Shown here: piece after piece, positions 1 through 5,721 of the stretch
How the letters are laid out: every line of letters begins with the position of its first letter
Position numbering within the stretch: position 1 is the stretch's first letter
NCBI GenBank assembly: GCA_015904045.1
Contig: JABMDG010000032.1
Coordinates: 51,695-65,283, forward strand
DNA: 13,589 bases
DNA from: Nitrospira sp.
GTDB taxonomy: Bacteria; Nitrospirota; Nitrospiria; Nitrospirales; Nitrospiraceae
Direction of reading: 5' to 3'
Notes under the pieces: model-generated
The model's database searches: none
The model's input: only the letters and a program-made list of their open reading frames with translations
What the model was told of the DNA's origin: nothing
Made by a program: the position numbers and the translations under genes

Positions 1-1
1 C

Positions 2-778
2 GAGACCGATCAGATCACGCCGTCTGGCCGACTTGCGGCCGGACGCTACGCCTGTTTGACTGTTCGAGATTCCGGCGAAGGCATGGAGCCGGCGGTTGCC
101 GATCGGATCTTCGAGCCGTTCTTTTCCGGCAAGCCATTGGGTGAGGGCCGTGGAATGGGGTTGTCCGTCGTCCATGGGATTGTGACGGCGCATGGAGGGA
201 CCGTCGTGATCGACAGTCAGATCGATGTCGGCACAGTGGTGTCGGTCTATATTCCGGCACTGTCTCGTCCTACCGCAGTGGTTCCTGCGCCGGATGACTC
301 ACTCCCGCGCGGACGGGAATGCATCCTGTTTGTCGCGGCCGAGGAATCTCTTGTCAAATCTGGACAGAAAATGCTGGAGTCGCTCGGGTACCGTCTGATC
401 GTACTTACCAGTGGATCAGCGGCCTGGCAGGCGTTCGATCTTGCTCCCCAACGCGTGGATCTTTTGATTGCCGACCTGGCCCTGCCTGATATGTCGGCGG
501 ATCGTTTGGCTCACCGATGCCGGCAACTGAGGCCGGATCTGCCGGTGATCCTCTGCGCCGGTTCGGAGCAGGCGCTGTCTGATGAAAACGATCATGTGAA
601 TGGGATTGTCGACGTCGTTCCGAAGCCGCTCATCGTGCAGAATCTGGCGCATAGGATTCGGCGGGTCTTGGATACTCGAGCTGCGGCCTGTCCACCATCC
701 ACTGAACCGCCGATGCAAGGCGAAGAGCGATCCCAGTTGTCGCGGGAGGGATTCGATGCCATCAGTTCTCGTTATTGA
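2..778 (+). CDS. Hybrid sensor histidine kinase, 3' part (ATPase domain plus degenerate receiver)
   Basis: The reading frame is open from the window edge, so the N-terminal sensor and dimerisation parts lie outside; 258 residues are visible. Residues ~15-87 are the end of a histidine-kinase ATPase domain: the G1 box is RDSGEGM (22-28), followed by RIFEPFF and the G2 box GEGRGMGLSVV (48-57). After a proline-rich linker, residues ~106-225 form a receiver fold with the phospho-acceptor Asp at 158 (LLIADLALPD) and the conserved Lys at 208 (VPKPL). The usual Asp-Asp pair after beta-1 is replaced by Ala-Ala (112-113, FVAAEE), and the switch Thr is Ala (186). This receiver probably cannot bind Mg or be phosphorylated normally. 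The gene overlaps the next response regulator by 23 bp, so the two are probably translated together as one signalling unit. The input signal is unknown. Confidence 0.9.
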   Translation, partial: ETDQITPSGRLAAGRYACLTVRDSGEGMEPAVADRIFEPFFSGKPLGEGRGMGLSVVHGIVTAHGGTVVIDSQIDVGTVVSVYIPALSRPTAVVPAPDDSLPRGRECILFVAAEESLVKSGQKMLESLGYRLIVLTSGSAAWQAFDLAPQRVDLLIADLALPDMSADRLAHRCRQLRPDLPVILCAGSEQALSDENDHVNGIVDVVPKPLIVQNLAHRIRRVLDTRAAACPPSTEPPMQGEERSQLSREGFDAISSRY

Positions 779-1157
779 TGATGAAGATCGGATACGCCGT
801 CTTATCCGGGAAGTCCTGGAGCCGGCCGGGTATGTCGTCGAGGAGGCACGTGGCGGGAAGGAAGGACTGGAACGATATCGGGCCCACCAAGCCGACGTGG
901 TGATCATGGATATTTTGATGCCCGACCAAGATGGTCTGGAAAGCCTGGTGACTCTGCACCGTGAATTTCCCTCCTCTCGCGTGATCGCAATGACAGGCGG
1001 CGGCGACATGATCGGTATCCTGAACTTTTTGGATGTCGCCAAGATGCTGGGCGCCAGCCGAACCCTTCAGAAACCGTTCGACGTAAATGTCCTGCTCGAG
1101 GCCGTTGCTGCCGAAGCCGGTGTGTCCTCGGCCCGTACGGTTCCGTCACCTCATTGA
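756..1157 (+). CDS. Single-domain response regulator (CheY-like receiver)
   Basis: A 133-residue stand-alone receiver. The acidic pocket is Asp8-Asp9-Glu10 (VLVIDDE), the phospho-acceptor is Asp52 (VVIMDILMPDQDG), the switch Thr is Thr80 (IAMTGG) and the Lys is Lys106 (LQKPFD), so all key residues are present. No output domain follows; residues 120-133 are a short tail. ATG at 756 was chosen because the protein then begins directly at beta-1 and a purine-rich GGGAGGG site lies just upstream. A longer frame starting at 600 would run through the kinase gene and adds no recognisable sequence. The 23-bp overlap with the upstream hybrid kinase suggests translational coupling, and it is a likely phosphotransfer partner of that kinase. 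Confidence 0.9.
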   Translation: MPSVLVIDDEDRIRRLIREVLEPAGYVVEEARGGKEGLERYRAHQADVVIMDILMPDQDGLESLVTLHREFPSSRVIAMTGGGDMIGILNFLDVAKMLGASRTLQKPFDVNVLLEAVAAEAGVSSARTVPSPH

Positions 1158-1175
1158 CATCGCATTGGGTCCGCA

Positions 1176-1207
1176 GTCAGACTTGACCTTCTACGCGGCT
1201 GTCTGAC
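1176..1207. repeat. 7-bp perfect inverted repeat between two genes
   Basis: GTCAGAC (1176-1182) and GTCTGAC (1201-1207) are perfect inverted copies separated by 18 bp, in the 55-bp gap between the response regulator and the small membrane protein. The symmetry could be an operator or a weak stem-loop. There is no T-run after it, so it is not a convincing intrinsic terminator. Confidence 0.3.
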
Positions 1208-1212
1208 ACACG

Positions 1213-1635
1213 ATGATCATCCTGAATCTCATCCTGGGAACCCTCGTCACGACCATTGGGTTTTGGATTCTCCAGGGGGCTGCCGCTCAGGGTATCGTGG
1301 TGCTCTGGGCTTTCACGGTGGGGGGATTTCTGTGGTGGAGGGTTCGGTCCATTACGGAGCTCTGGGCCTGGGCGACTCTCTTGCTCGGCTTGGAAAGTTT
1401 TGCCTGGCCGATACAAGTGATGATTCAGCTCAAGAGTGTTTCTGAAACGCCTTCCCAAGACCAGATGGAAACGATGCTCATGGCCGTCGTACTGGGCCTG
1501 TTCTCTTCCGTATTTTGGATCGCCTTTTCATACGGTCTGTTCAAACGGACGTGGGTGGCTTCCACAGATGCGACGGACCATCCTTCTCAAACGAGGCATG
1601 TGTCTCAACCGACCGTCCGGAAAAAGTCCCGATAA
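1213..1635 (+). CDS. Small four-helix integral membrane protein of unknown function
   Basis: I do not recognise a family. The 140-residue product has four strongly hydrophobic segments at about residues 2-22, 26-43, 48-72 and 86-110. Trp is abundant (for example FLWWRVR at 39-45 and ITELWAWA at 47-54). The ~30-residue tail is hydrophilic, Ser/Thr- and Lys/Arg-rich, and probably cytoplasmic. The ATG at 1213 starts right at the first helix but has no clear Shine-Dalgarno sequence; expression may depend on readthrough from the signalling genes 55 bp upstream. It ends 2 bp before the stop of the convergent priA fragment. Alternative in-frame starts would remove the first helix. Coding status is supported by the clean membrane topology. 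Confidence 0.7.
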   Translation: MIILNLILGTLVTTIGFWILQGAAAQGIVVLWAFTVGGFLWWRVRSITELWAWATLLLGLESFAWPIQVMIQLKSVSETPSQDQMETMLMAVVLGLFSSVFWIAFSYGLFKRTWVASTDATDHPSQTRHVSQPTVRKKSR

Positions 1636-1637
1636 CC

Positions 1638-2000
1638 TTATCCCATCTCAACGGGATCTATATCGACGACGAACTTGACCTGCCCTCTTCGGTAGGTGCC
1701 TTCCATTCGCTCGACCGATCCCTGTATGAGGCGGCATAAGAGCGGACAATCGGTTCCTTTCACGAGAATCTGGTGCCGATAATGTCCTTTCGGCAGCCGT
1801 CCCATGGCGGTCACAGGTCCTAACAGGGTGATCGATGCGCTTCCCTCCAGAGACCCCTCAAGACAGCTCTTCCACTCTATCGCAGCAGATTCAACTTCTT
1901 TCTGGTCTCGTCCTGATGCTGAAAGGATGGCCAGGTGACAGGCTGGTGGATAGTTGAGCATACGCCTCGCCGCCAGTTCCTCATCATAAAATCGATGCGG
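1638..2000 (-). pseudogene. priA: PriA replication-restart helicase, C-terminal fragment only
   Basis: The last ~120 residues of PriA are readable on the minus strand. Reading begins HRFYDEELAARRMLNYPP, the conserved 'FY-x-EEL-x-x-R-x-x-x-x-YPP' entry into the PriA C-terminal domain. It continues through LGPVTAMGRLPKGHYRHQIL and ends with VKFVVDIDPVEMG, the family's usual 'VDVDP' ending. Full PriA is roughly 700-800 residues, so the helicase domains and zinc-binding region are missing. An in-frame stop sits at 2001-2003, immediately before the homologous part begins. The ATG at 1961 lies inside conserved sequence and is not a natural start. Upstream (higher coordinates) the sequence becomes a different gene. 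PriA reloads the replisome at stalled forks; this fragment cannot. It is either a deletion remnant or one side of an assembly join. Confidence 0.8.
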
Positions 2001-2373
2001 TCACCCGTACGACCGCCAGACGAATCATCACGAAACCCATATATTCTTTCGTCGCGGGATGAAAGACCTTGCGGGCTCGCTTATACACAGTAAAAAGGTC
2101 CCCGACCGCGACGTCGGTCGGATTATCGAGCTTGAGATAGAAGACGTCATGCCTTCCCATCAGCATTCGATTGCCCGATAACTGGTTATCTCCGGTGATC
2201 AGATTGACAATGCCGTCACGTGGAGTGGTTTTCTGGATGGCCCCGCTCGAGAACATAATGGCGGCCTCACCAAACCGCACAGCCTCGGCATTTTGGGTTT
2301 GTGCCGATACACTATCGGGCAGTGCGCCGATACCGAATGAGAGGACAAAGATCAGTGGCATCAACGTTTTCAT
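1984..2373 (-). CDS. Secreted protein of unknown function, apparently truncated at its C-terminus
   Basis: The 129-residue product starts with a clear Sec signal peptide (MKTLMPLIFVLSFGIGALP, cleavage likely after VSA at ~24), so it should reach the periplasm or surface. The mature part contains MGRHDVFYLKLDNP and GDLFTVYKRARKVFHP, then KEYMGFVMIRLAVVRVT. These resemble beta-rich segments I loosely associate with LysM-linked envelope proteins of Nitrospirota and Deltaproteobacteria; that link is from memory and weak. The last residues (ASIL and the stop) are encoded by DNA that in another frame is priA, so the natural C-terminus is probably lost. ATG 2373 is preceded by AAGGAA at good spacing and a sigma70-like promoter, which makes this start more likely than the longer frame from 2715. 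Confidence 0.65.
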   Translation of the reverse strand: MKTLMPLIFVLSFGIGALPDSVSAQTQNAEAVRFGEAAIMFSSGAIQKTTPRDGIVNLITGDNQLSGNRMLMGRHDVFYLKLDNPTDVAVGDLFTVYKRARKVFHPATKEYMGFVMIRLAVVRVTASIL

Positions 2374-2420
2374 AGGTCTGTTCCTTTGCGGGTTCTGTTC
2401 GGACCAATGCTCCTTGGCAA

Positions 2421-2448
2421 ACCATAGCAAAACATGCTGTACTGTCAA
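2421..2448 (-). promoter_or_regulatory. Sigma70-type promoter for the secreted-protein gene
   Basis: Read on the minus strand there is a perfect -35 box TTGACA (2448-2443), a 16-bp spacer and a -10 box TATGGT (2426-2421, four of six consensus bases). Transcription would begin near 2414, leaving a ~40-nt leader before the ATG at 2373, with AAGGAA as the ribosome site. Confidence 0.55.
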
Positions 2449-2466
2449 GAATTTGAGCCGATCTCG

Positions 2467-2481
2467 CCGGGTTTGACCCGG
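2467..2481. promoter_or_regulatory. Inverted repeat between divergent promoters, possible operator
   Basis: CCGGGT and ACCCGG form a perfect 6-bp inverted repeat around a TTG centre. It overlaps the -35 box of the rightward promoter and lies ~20 bp from the -35 box of the leftward one. A repressor binding here could affect both. No regulator gene is adjacent, so this is inference from symmetry and position. Confidence 0.3.
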
Positions 2482-2502
2482 GCGCTTATCCAGTGTTATG
2501 GT
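2473..2502 (+). promoter_or_regulatory. Possible sigma70-type promoter facing right
   Basis: TTGACC (2473-2478), an 18-bp spacer and TATGGT (2497-2502) make a plausible promoter. Transcription would start near 2510, about 40 nt before the ATG of the small frame at 2550. It is back-to-back with the minus-strand promoter at 2421-2448. Confidence 0.4.
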
Positions 2503-2549
2503 CCCAGTGTCTTCGGTATCGTTCGCAGAAAATCGGCACCATCCGCGCC

Positions 2550-2729
2550 ATGAACGATCAGCCGCCCGCACCGTTATCAATCTCTCCGAAGAAGGAACGG
2601 ATCGAAACCCAGATCCACCGTCGGCGGAAGATCCAAGCTCGCTCCCCATTAGAGTCGGAGTGGGAGATTTCGCCGTCACCTCGTCACGATGAACAACCTC
2701 AGCCGCCAAAACCATGCCCTGGGGGCTAA
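2550..2729 (+). CDS. Possible small hydrophilic protein, 59 residues
   Basis: No family recognised. The frame starts MNDQPPAPLSIS, followed by a charged, helix-like stretch (KKERIETQIHRRRKIQ, residues 14-29), and ends in a Pro-rich tail (PPKPCPGG). Codons in the charged stretch end mostly in G or C, as in the surrounding real genes, and a candidate promoter lies ~50 bp upstream. Against it, there is no obvious Shine-Dalgarno sequence and the composition is low-complexity. The stretch 2374-2908 holds nothing else I can call as a gene; 2730-2908 is the non-coding leader of the nuo block. Confidence 0.3.
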   Translation: MNDQPPAPLSISPKKERIETQIHRRRKIQARSPLESEWEISPSPRHDEQPQPPKPCPGG

Positions 2730-2787
2730 TTCGACCGTTCTGGGGTTCCCACCGGCGATGTGATCGGTTCTTCGCAACTGACAGTCG

Positions 2788-2824
2788 GACTCAGGCTAGG
2801 GCTTTCGGGTCTGACTCAATTAGG
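2788..2824 (+). promoter_or_regulatory. Direct repeat upstream of nuoA
   Basis: GACTCAGGCTAGG (2788-2800) and GACTCAATTAGG (2813-2824) share GACTCA and TAGG, with starts 25 bp apart. Tandem half-sites at this position, 85-120 bp before nuoA, could bind a regulator. I could not place a convincing -35/-10 pair in this leader. Confidence 0.2.
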
Positions 2825-2879
2825 TCCTTTGTTCGCTTGCTATCCCCACGATTCAGCCTCTAAGATTTCAAAGTTCTTT

Positions 2880-2895
2880 CAAGGTCAACACCTTG
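2880..2895 (+). other. Small stem-loop in the nuoA leader
   Basis: CAAGGT, a CAAC loop and ACCTTG form a perfect 6-bp hairpin that ends just before the GAGGCGAGGG ribosome-binding region of nuoA. It may influence translation initiation or simply be chance. Confidence 0.25.
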
Positions 2896-2908
2896 TGAGG
2901 CGAGGGTG

Positions 2909-3289
2909 ATGAACGATCCCCATTTGCTCGACTATTTGACCAAGTTCTTTCCCATCCTGCTCTTTATTTTCGCCGCGCTGGCGTTCGGGGTGGGAACGCT
3001 GGTGGTCAGCCATTTCGCCCAGCCTCGGTATCCGGAGCCGGAGAAATTGTCGGTCTACGAGTGTGGCGCAGAACCGTTTTCCGATGCCCGTATGCCATTC
3101 CCCGTGCGGTACTACATTTTTGCCATGCTGTTCGTCATTTTCGACGTGGAAGTGATCTTTCTCTACCCCTGGGCGGTGGTCTTTACCAAGATCGGCGTGA
3201 TTGGGTTGATTGAGATGCTCATTTTTATCGGTCTGTTTGTCGTCGCGTACGTGTACGCCTGGCGTAAGGGAGCACTCGAATGGGATTGA
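2909..3289 (+). CDS. nuoA: NADH-quinone oxidoreductase subunit A
   Basis: A 126-residue membrane subunit of complex I located at the junction of the peripheral and membrane arms, near the quinone site. Three transmembrane helices are visible (about residues 12-35, 68-90 and 94-117). The loop after helix 1 carries the family motif [10 protein letters not shown], followed by [20 protein letters not shown] with the conserved acidic residue in helix 2. The length matches typical NuoA. ATG 2909 is favoured because the GAGGCGAGGG site sits just ahead; an in-frame GTG at 2906 would add only one residue. The last 10 bp overlap nuoB, so the two are translationally coupled. It is the first gene of the nuo block, with no gene between it and the leader. 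Confidence 0.95.
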   Translation: MNDPHLLDYLTKFFPILLFIFAALAFGVGTLVVSHFAQPRYPEPEKLSVYECGAEPFSDARMPFPVRYYIFAMLFVIFDVEVIFLYPWAVVFTKIGVIGLIEMLIFIGLFVVAYVYAWRKGALEWD

Positions 3290-3807
3290 TCCAGTTGGGG
3301 CGTCATGACAAAGACGGTGCTCCTGATGTCATTACCGGAAGCTTGGAAAAAGCGGTCAATTGGGCGCGCAAAGGCTCCCTATGGCCCATGACCTTCGGGC
3401 TGGCCTGCTGTGCCATTGAGATGATGGCCGCCGTTTCGTCTCGGTACGACATGGATCGGTTTGGCGCGGGAGTGTTTCGCGGCTCGCCGCGGCAATCGGA
3501 CTTAATGATCGTGGCCGGAACCGTGTGCCGCCGGATGGCACCAGTGATCAGAAAAATCTACGACCAGATGCCGGAGCCCAAGTATGTGATCTCGATGGGA
3601 TCCTGCGCCACGTCCGGGAACATCTACGACAGTTACAGCGTGGTGCAAGGAGTCGATCGGTTCGTCCCTGTTGATATCTATGTGCCCGGGTGCCCGCCGA
3701 CGCCCGAGGCGCTCCTTGACGGCATTTTGAAGTTGCAGGAGCGCATCATGCTGAAGCGGGTGTTTGTCGCGCAACCGGACGAAGTCAAAACACACTTCAA
3801 GGCATAA
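3280..3807 (+). CDS. nuoB: NADH-quinone oxidoreductase subunit B
   Basis: A 175-residue peripheral subunit of complex I carrying the terminal [4Fe-4S] cluster N2, which passes electrons to quinone. All four ligands are visible: the adjacent pair Cys43-Cys44 ([11 protein letters not shown]), Cys109 ([10 protein letters not shown]) and Cys138 ([11 protein letters not shown]). The length is normal and the gene is intact. The start lies within the end of nuoA (10-bp overlap), a usual arrangement for this pair. nuoC starts 10 bp after its stop. Confidence 0.97.
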   Translation: MGLIQLGRHDKDGAPDVITGSLEKAVNWARKGSLWPMTFGLACCAIEMMAAVSSRYDMDRFGAGVFRGSPRQSDLMIVAGTVCRRMAPVIRKIYDQMPEPKYVISMGSCATSGNIYDSYSVVQGVDRFVPVDIYVPGCPPTPEALLDGILKLQERIMLKRVFVAQPDEVKTHFKA

Positions 3808-3817
3808 CAGGCCTTCA

Positions 3818-4315
3818 ATGCACCAACTGGCGCAGCGGATTCAGGACGAGTTTCCCGTCGGCTTTGTCGGCGCGACGGAGTGGCGCGGCGACGTGGCGGT
3901 CACGGTCACACGGGACGCACTCCACAGCATCGCGGAATTTCTTCGTGATGAGCCGGGGATGGATTTCGACTACATCGTCCATGTGAGCTCCGTCGATTGG
4001 CCGGACGATGAGGAACGATTCGAGGTCGTGTGGGAGTTTTACTCCATCCGGAAGCGCCGCCGCATCCGGCTCAAGACAAGAGTGCCTGAGTCTGATTGTA
4101 TCGTGGACTCCCTGTCGGATCTTTGGCGAGGGGCGGACTTCATGGAACGTGAAGTTTACGACATGATGGGCATCCGATTTCGGAACCACCCGGATTTGCG
4201 CAGGATCCTGATGCCGGACGACTATACCGAAGGCTATCCCTTGCGGAAAGATTTTCCCCTCCGCGGCAAAGGCTGGCGGGATACGTTTGAGTTTCTGGAC
4301 GAGGTCCCGCAATAA
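3818..4315 (+). CDS. nuoC: NADH-quinone oxidoreductase subunit C
   Basis: The 165-residue, 30-kDa-type subunit of the connecting module. The C-terminal signature is clear: MEREVYDMMGIRFRNHPDL, then RRILMPDDYTEGYPLRKDFP. It is a separate gene and not fused to nuoD as in E. coli. ATG 3818 was chosen because it follows the nuoB stop by 10 bp and gives a normal-length protein. A frame extending to 3764 would overlap the nuoB end and adds unrelated basic residues. nuoD begins 15 bp downstream, preceded by AGAGGA. Confidence 0.95.
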   Translation: MHQLAQRIQDEFPVGFVGATEWRGDVAVTVTRDALHSIAEFLRDEPGMDFDYIVHVSSVDWPDDEERFEVVWEFYSIRKRRRIRLKTRVPESDCIVDSLSDLWRGADFMEREVYDMMGIRFRNHPDLRRILMPDDYTEGYPLRKDFPLRGKGWRDTFEFLDEVPQ

Positions 4316-4330
4316 GAGGACGGACCGACG

Positions 4331-5575
4331 ATGGCATTCGAAGATCAGAGAACGACGGTCTATAAAGTCGATCCGGAGCATCCGGAGAGCAAAACGCTTC
4401 CGACCTTACGGACCGAAGAGCTTCTCCTCAATATGGGCCCTCAGCACCCCAGTACCCACGGAGTGCTCAAGGTTATTTTGGAGTTGGAGGGGGAGCGGCT
4501 GGTGAAATCCACGCCGGTCATGGGCTATCTCCATCGCGGAGTCGAAAAGCTGGCGGAGGACGGCACCTATCATCAGTTCATTCCTCACACGGACCGGCTC
4601 GATTACGTCTGCGCGATGTACAACAACTTCGCCTATTGCCGAGCTGTCGAAAAGCTACTGGACCTGAAGGTGCCGGACCGGGCTGAGTATCTCCGAACAA
4701 TCGTTGCAGAGGTTCAGCGTATCATCGGTCACCAATTTTGGCTGAGCGCCCAGGCGCTGGACATCGGGGCGATGACCGTCTTTTTTTACTGCTTTCGCGA
4801 TCGGGAGATTCTGCTCGATTGGTTCGACGAGCTGTGCGGAGCCCGCCTGACGACCAGTTGGTATCGCATCGGAGGGGTGGAGCGCGACCTCACGCCGTCG
4901 CTCATCGAGAAACTAAAGGCCTTTCTCGACTATTTCCCTCCGAAGATCGACGAATACCAGGTGTTTCTCGAAAAGAACCGCATCTGGTTGGGGCGCACGA
5001 AGGGCGTGGCCGTGATCTCGGCCGAGGACGCCATCAACTTCGGATTGAGCGGCCCGACGCTGCGCGGCTCCGGTGTGGACTATGATCTGCGCAAGTATGA
5101 GCCCTACAGCGCCTATCCAAAGTGCGAGTTCAGTGTCCCGGTGGGAAAAAACGGCGACACGTACGACCGCTACTGGATTCGCGTGATGGAACTTTATGAG
5201 AGCGTGAAAATCATCAAGCAATGCCTCGCACAGATGGAAGACGGCCCCATTATGGCGGATGCCCCGAGCGTCACGCTGCCGCCCAAGGAGCGGGTCTTCA
5301 CGAACCTGGAGGCGATGATCCAGCAGTTCAAGCTGTTCTCGGAAGGATTCAAGGCGCCTCCTGGAGAGATTTATTGCGGGACGGAAGCGCACAAGGGCGA
5401 GCTGGGGTTCTATATTGTCAGTACCGGCGGCAGCAAGCCGTATCGGCTCAAGATCCGCGCCCCGTCCTTCATCCACATGGGGGCGTTCGACCATATGGCC
5501 AGAGGGTACATGATTTCCGACGCCTGCACAATTTTTGGGACCTACGATATCGTGATGGGGGAATGCGATAGATGA
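4331..5575 (+). CDS. nuoD: NADH-quinone oxidoreductase subunit D
   Basis: The 414-residue, 49-kDa-type subunit that lines the quinone-binding pocket with NuoB. The N-terminal signature LLLNMGPQHPSTHGVLKV contains His43, and DRLDYVCAMYNN contains Tyr92. Their 49-residue spacing equals that of the quinone-contacting His38 and Tyr87 of Thermus Nqo4. The C-terminus IVMGECDR matches the family's typical ending, so the protein is complete. The stop overlaps an ATG (ATGA at 5572-5575) that opens a 49-codon frame, and also lies in the left arm of a large inverted repeat. In canonical operons nuoE and nuoF follow; here they do not. Confidence 0.97.
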   Translation: MAFEDQRTTVYKVDPEHPESKTLPTLRTEELLLNMGPQHPSTHGVLKVILELEGERLVKSTPVMGYLHRGVEKLAEDGTYHQFIPHTDRLDYVCAMYNNFAYCRAVEKLLDLKVPDRAEYLRTIVAEVQRIIGHQFWLSAQALDIGAMTVFFYCFRDREILLDWFDELCGARLTTSWYRIGGVERDLTPSLIEKLKAFLDYFPPKIDEYQVFLEKNRIWLGRTKGVAVISAEDAINFGLSGPTLRGSGVDYDLRKYEPYSAYPKCEFSVPVGKNGDTYDRYWIRVMELYESVKIIKQCLAQMEDGPIMADAPSVTLPPKERVFTNLEAMIQQFKLFSEGFKAPPGEIYCGTEAHKGELGFYIVSTGGSKPYRLKIRAPSFIHMGAFDHMARGYMISDACTIFGTYDIVMGECDR

Positions 5576-5721
5576 CCACGTTGTTGGGATGCCTCTGTGC
5601 TCGCTGCCCGCGCACGATCGGAATGTGCTCGGTCAATGCGCGCAGTAAGAGCCATCCCAACAGCGTGGTCACTGGATTGAGGAAGAAGGTGATTAGAGTA
5701 AGAGGGCGTTTATGGGTCTGA
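5572..5721 (+). CDS. Possible 49-residue Cys-rich peptide, coupled to nuoD
   Basis: This short frame begins at the ATGA that overlaps the nuoD stop and ends 10 bp inside nuoG, a spacing typical of translationally coupled genes. The product is basic, with four Cys early on (positions 7, 9, 12 and 18: CLCARCPRTIGMC) and an Arg/Lys-rich end. I know of no family with this pattern. It sits exactly where nuoE/nuoF would be. Because it also coincides with a large inverted repeat, the frame may be accidental. Confidence 0.2.
   Translation: MTTLLGCLCARCPRTIGMCSVNARSKSHPNSVVTGLRKKVIRVRGRLWV
5573..5671. repeat. Large imperfect inverted repeat between nuoD and nuoG
   Basis: Arms 5573-5596 and 5648-5671 pair at 22 of 24 positions; the outer 19 bp have one mismatch. 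They enclose a 51-nt loop. The left arm includes the nuoD stop codon. In RNA this would be a stable hairpin separating the nuoABCD part from nuoG, and it could act as an mRNA processing or stability element. There is no U-run directly after the right arm, so it is not a standard terminator. It could also mark a rearrangement or an assembly fold-back at the place where nuoE and nuoF are missing. Confidence 0.6.

Noticed and set aside
416..1042. Minus-strand frame of 208 codons opposite the kinase and receiver
   Set aside because: Antisense to two clear signalling genes; the product is rich in Arg and Ser with no recognisable domain.
1639..1657. Possible bidirectional terminator (ATCCC...GGGAT) where the membrane protein and the priA fragment converge
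   Set aside because: Only a 5-bp stem, no T-run, and it lies inside the priA reading frame.
1984..2715. Longer version of the secreted-protein gene starting at 2715
   Set aside because: The extra N-terminal ~114 residues look non-coding and would bury the signal peptide inside the protein. The promoter and ribosome site both point to the ATG at 2373.
5580..5711. Hydrophobic stretch (FFLNPVTTLLGWLLL) on the minus strand between nuoD and nuoG, which looks coding-like
   Set aside because: It has no start or ribosome site of its own, continues only into antisense frames of nuoD and nuoG, and is largely made by the inverted repeat arms. Too short to call as a gene fragment.
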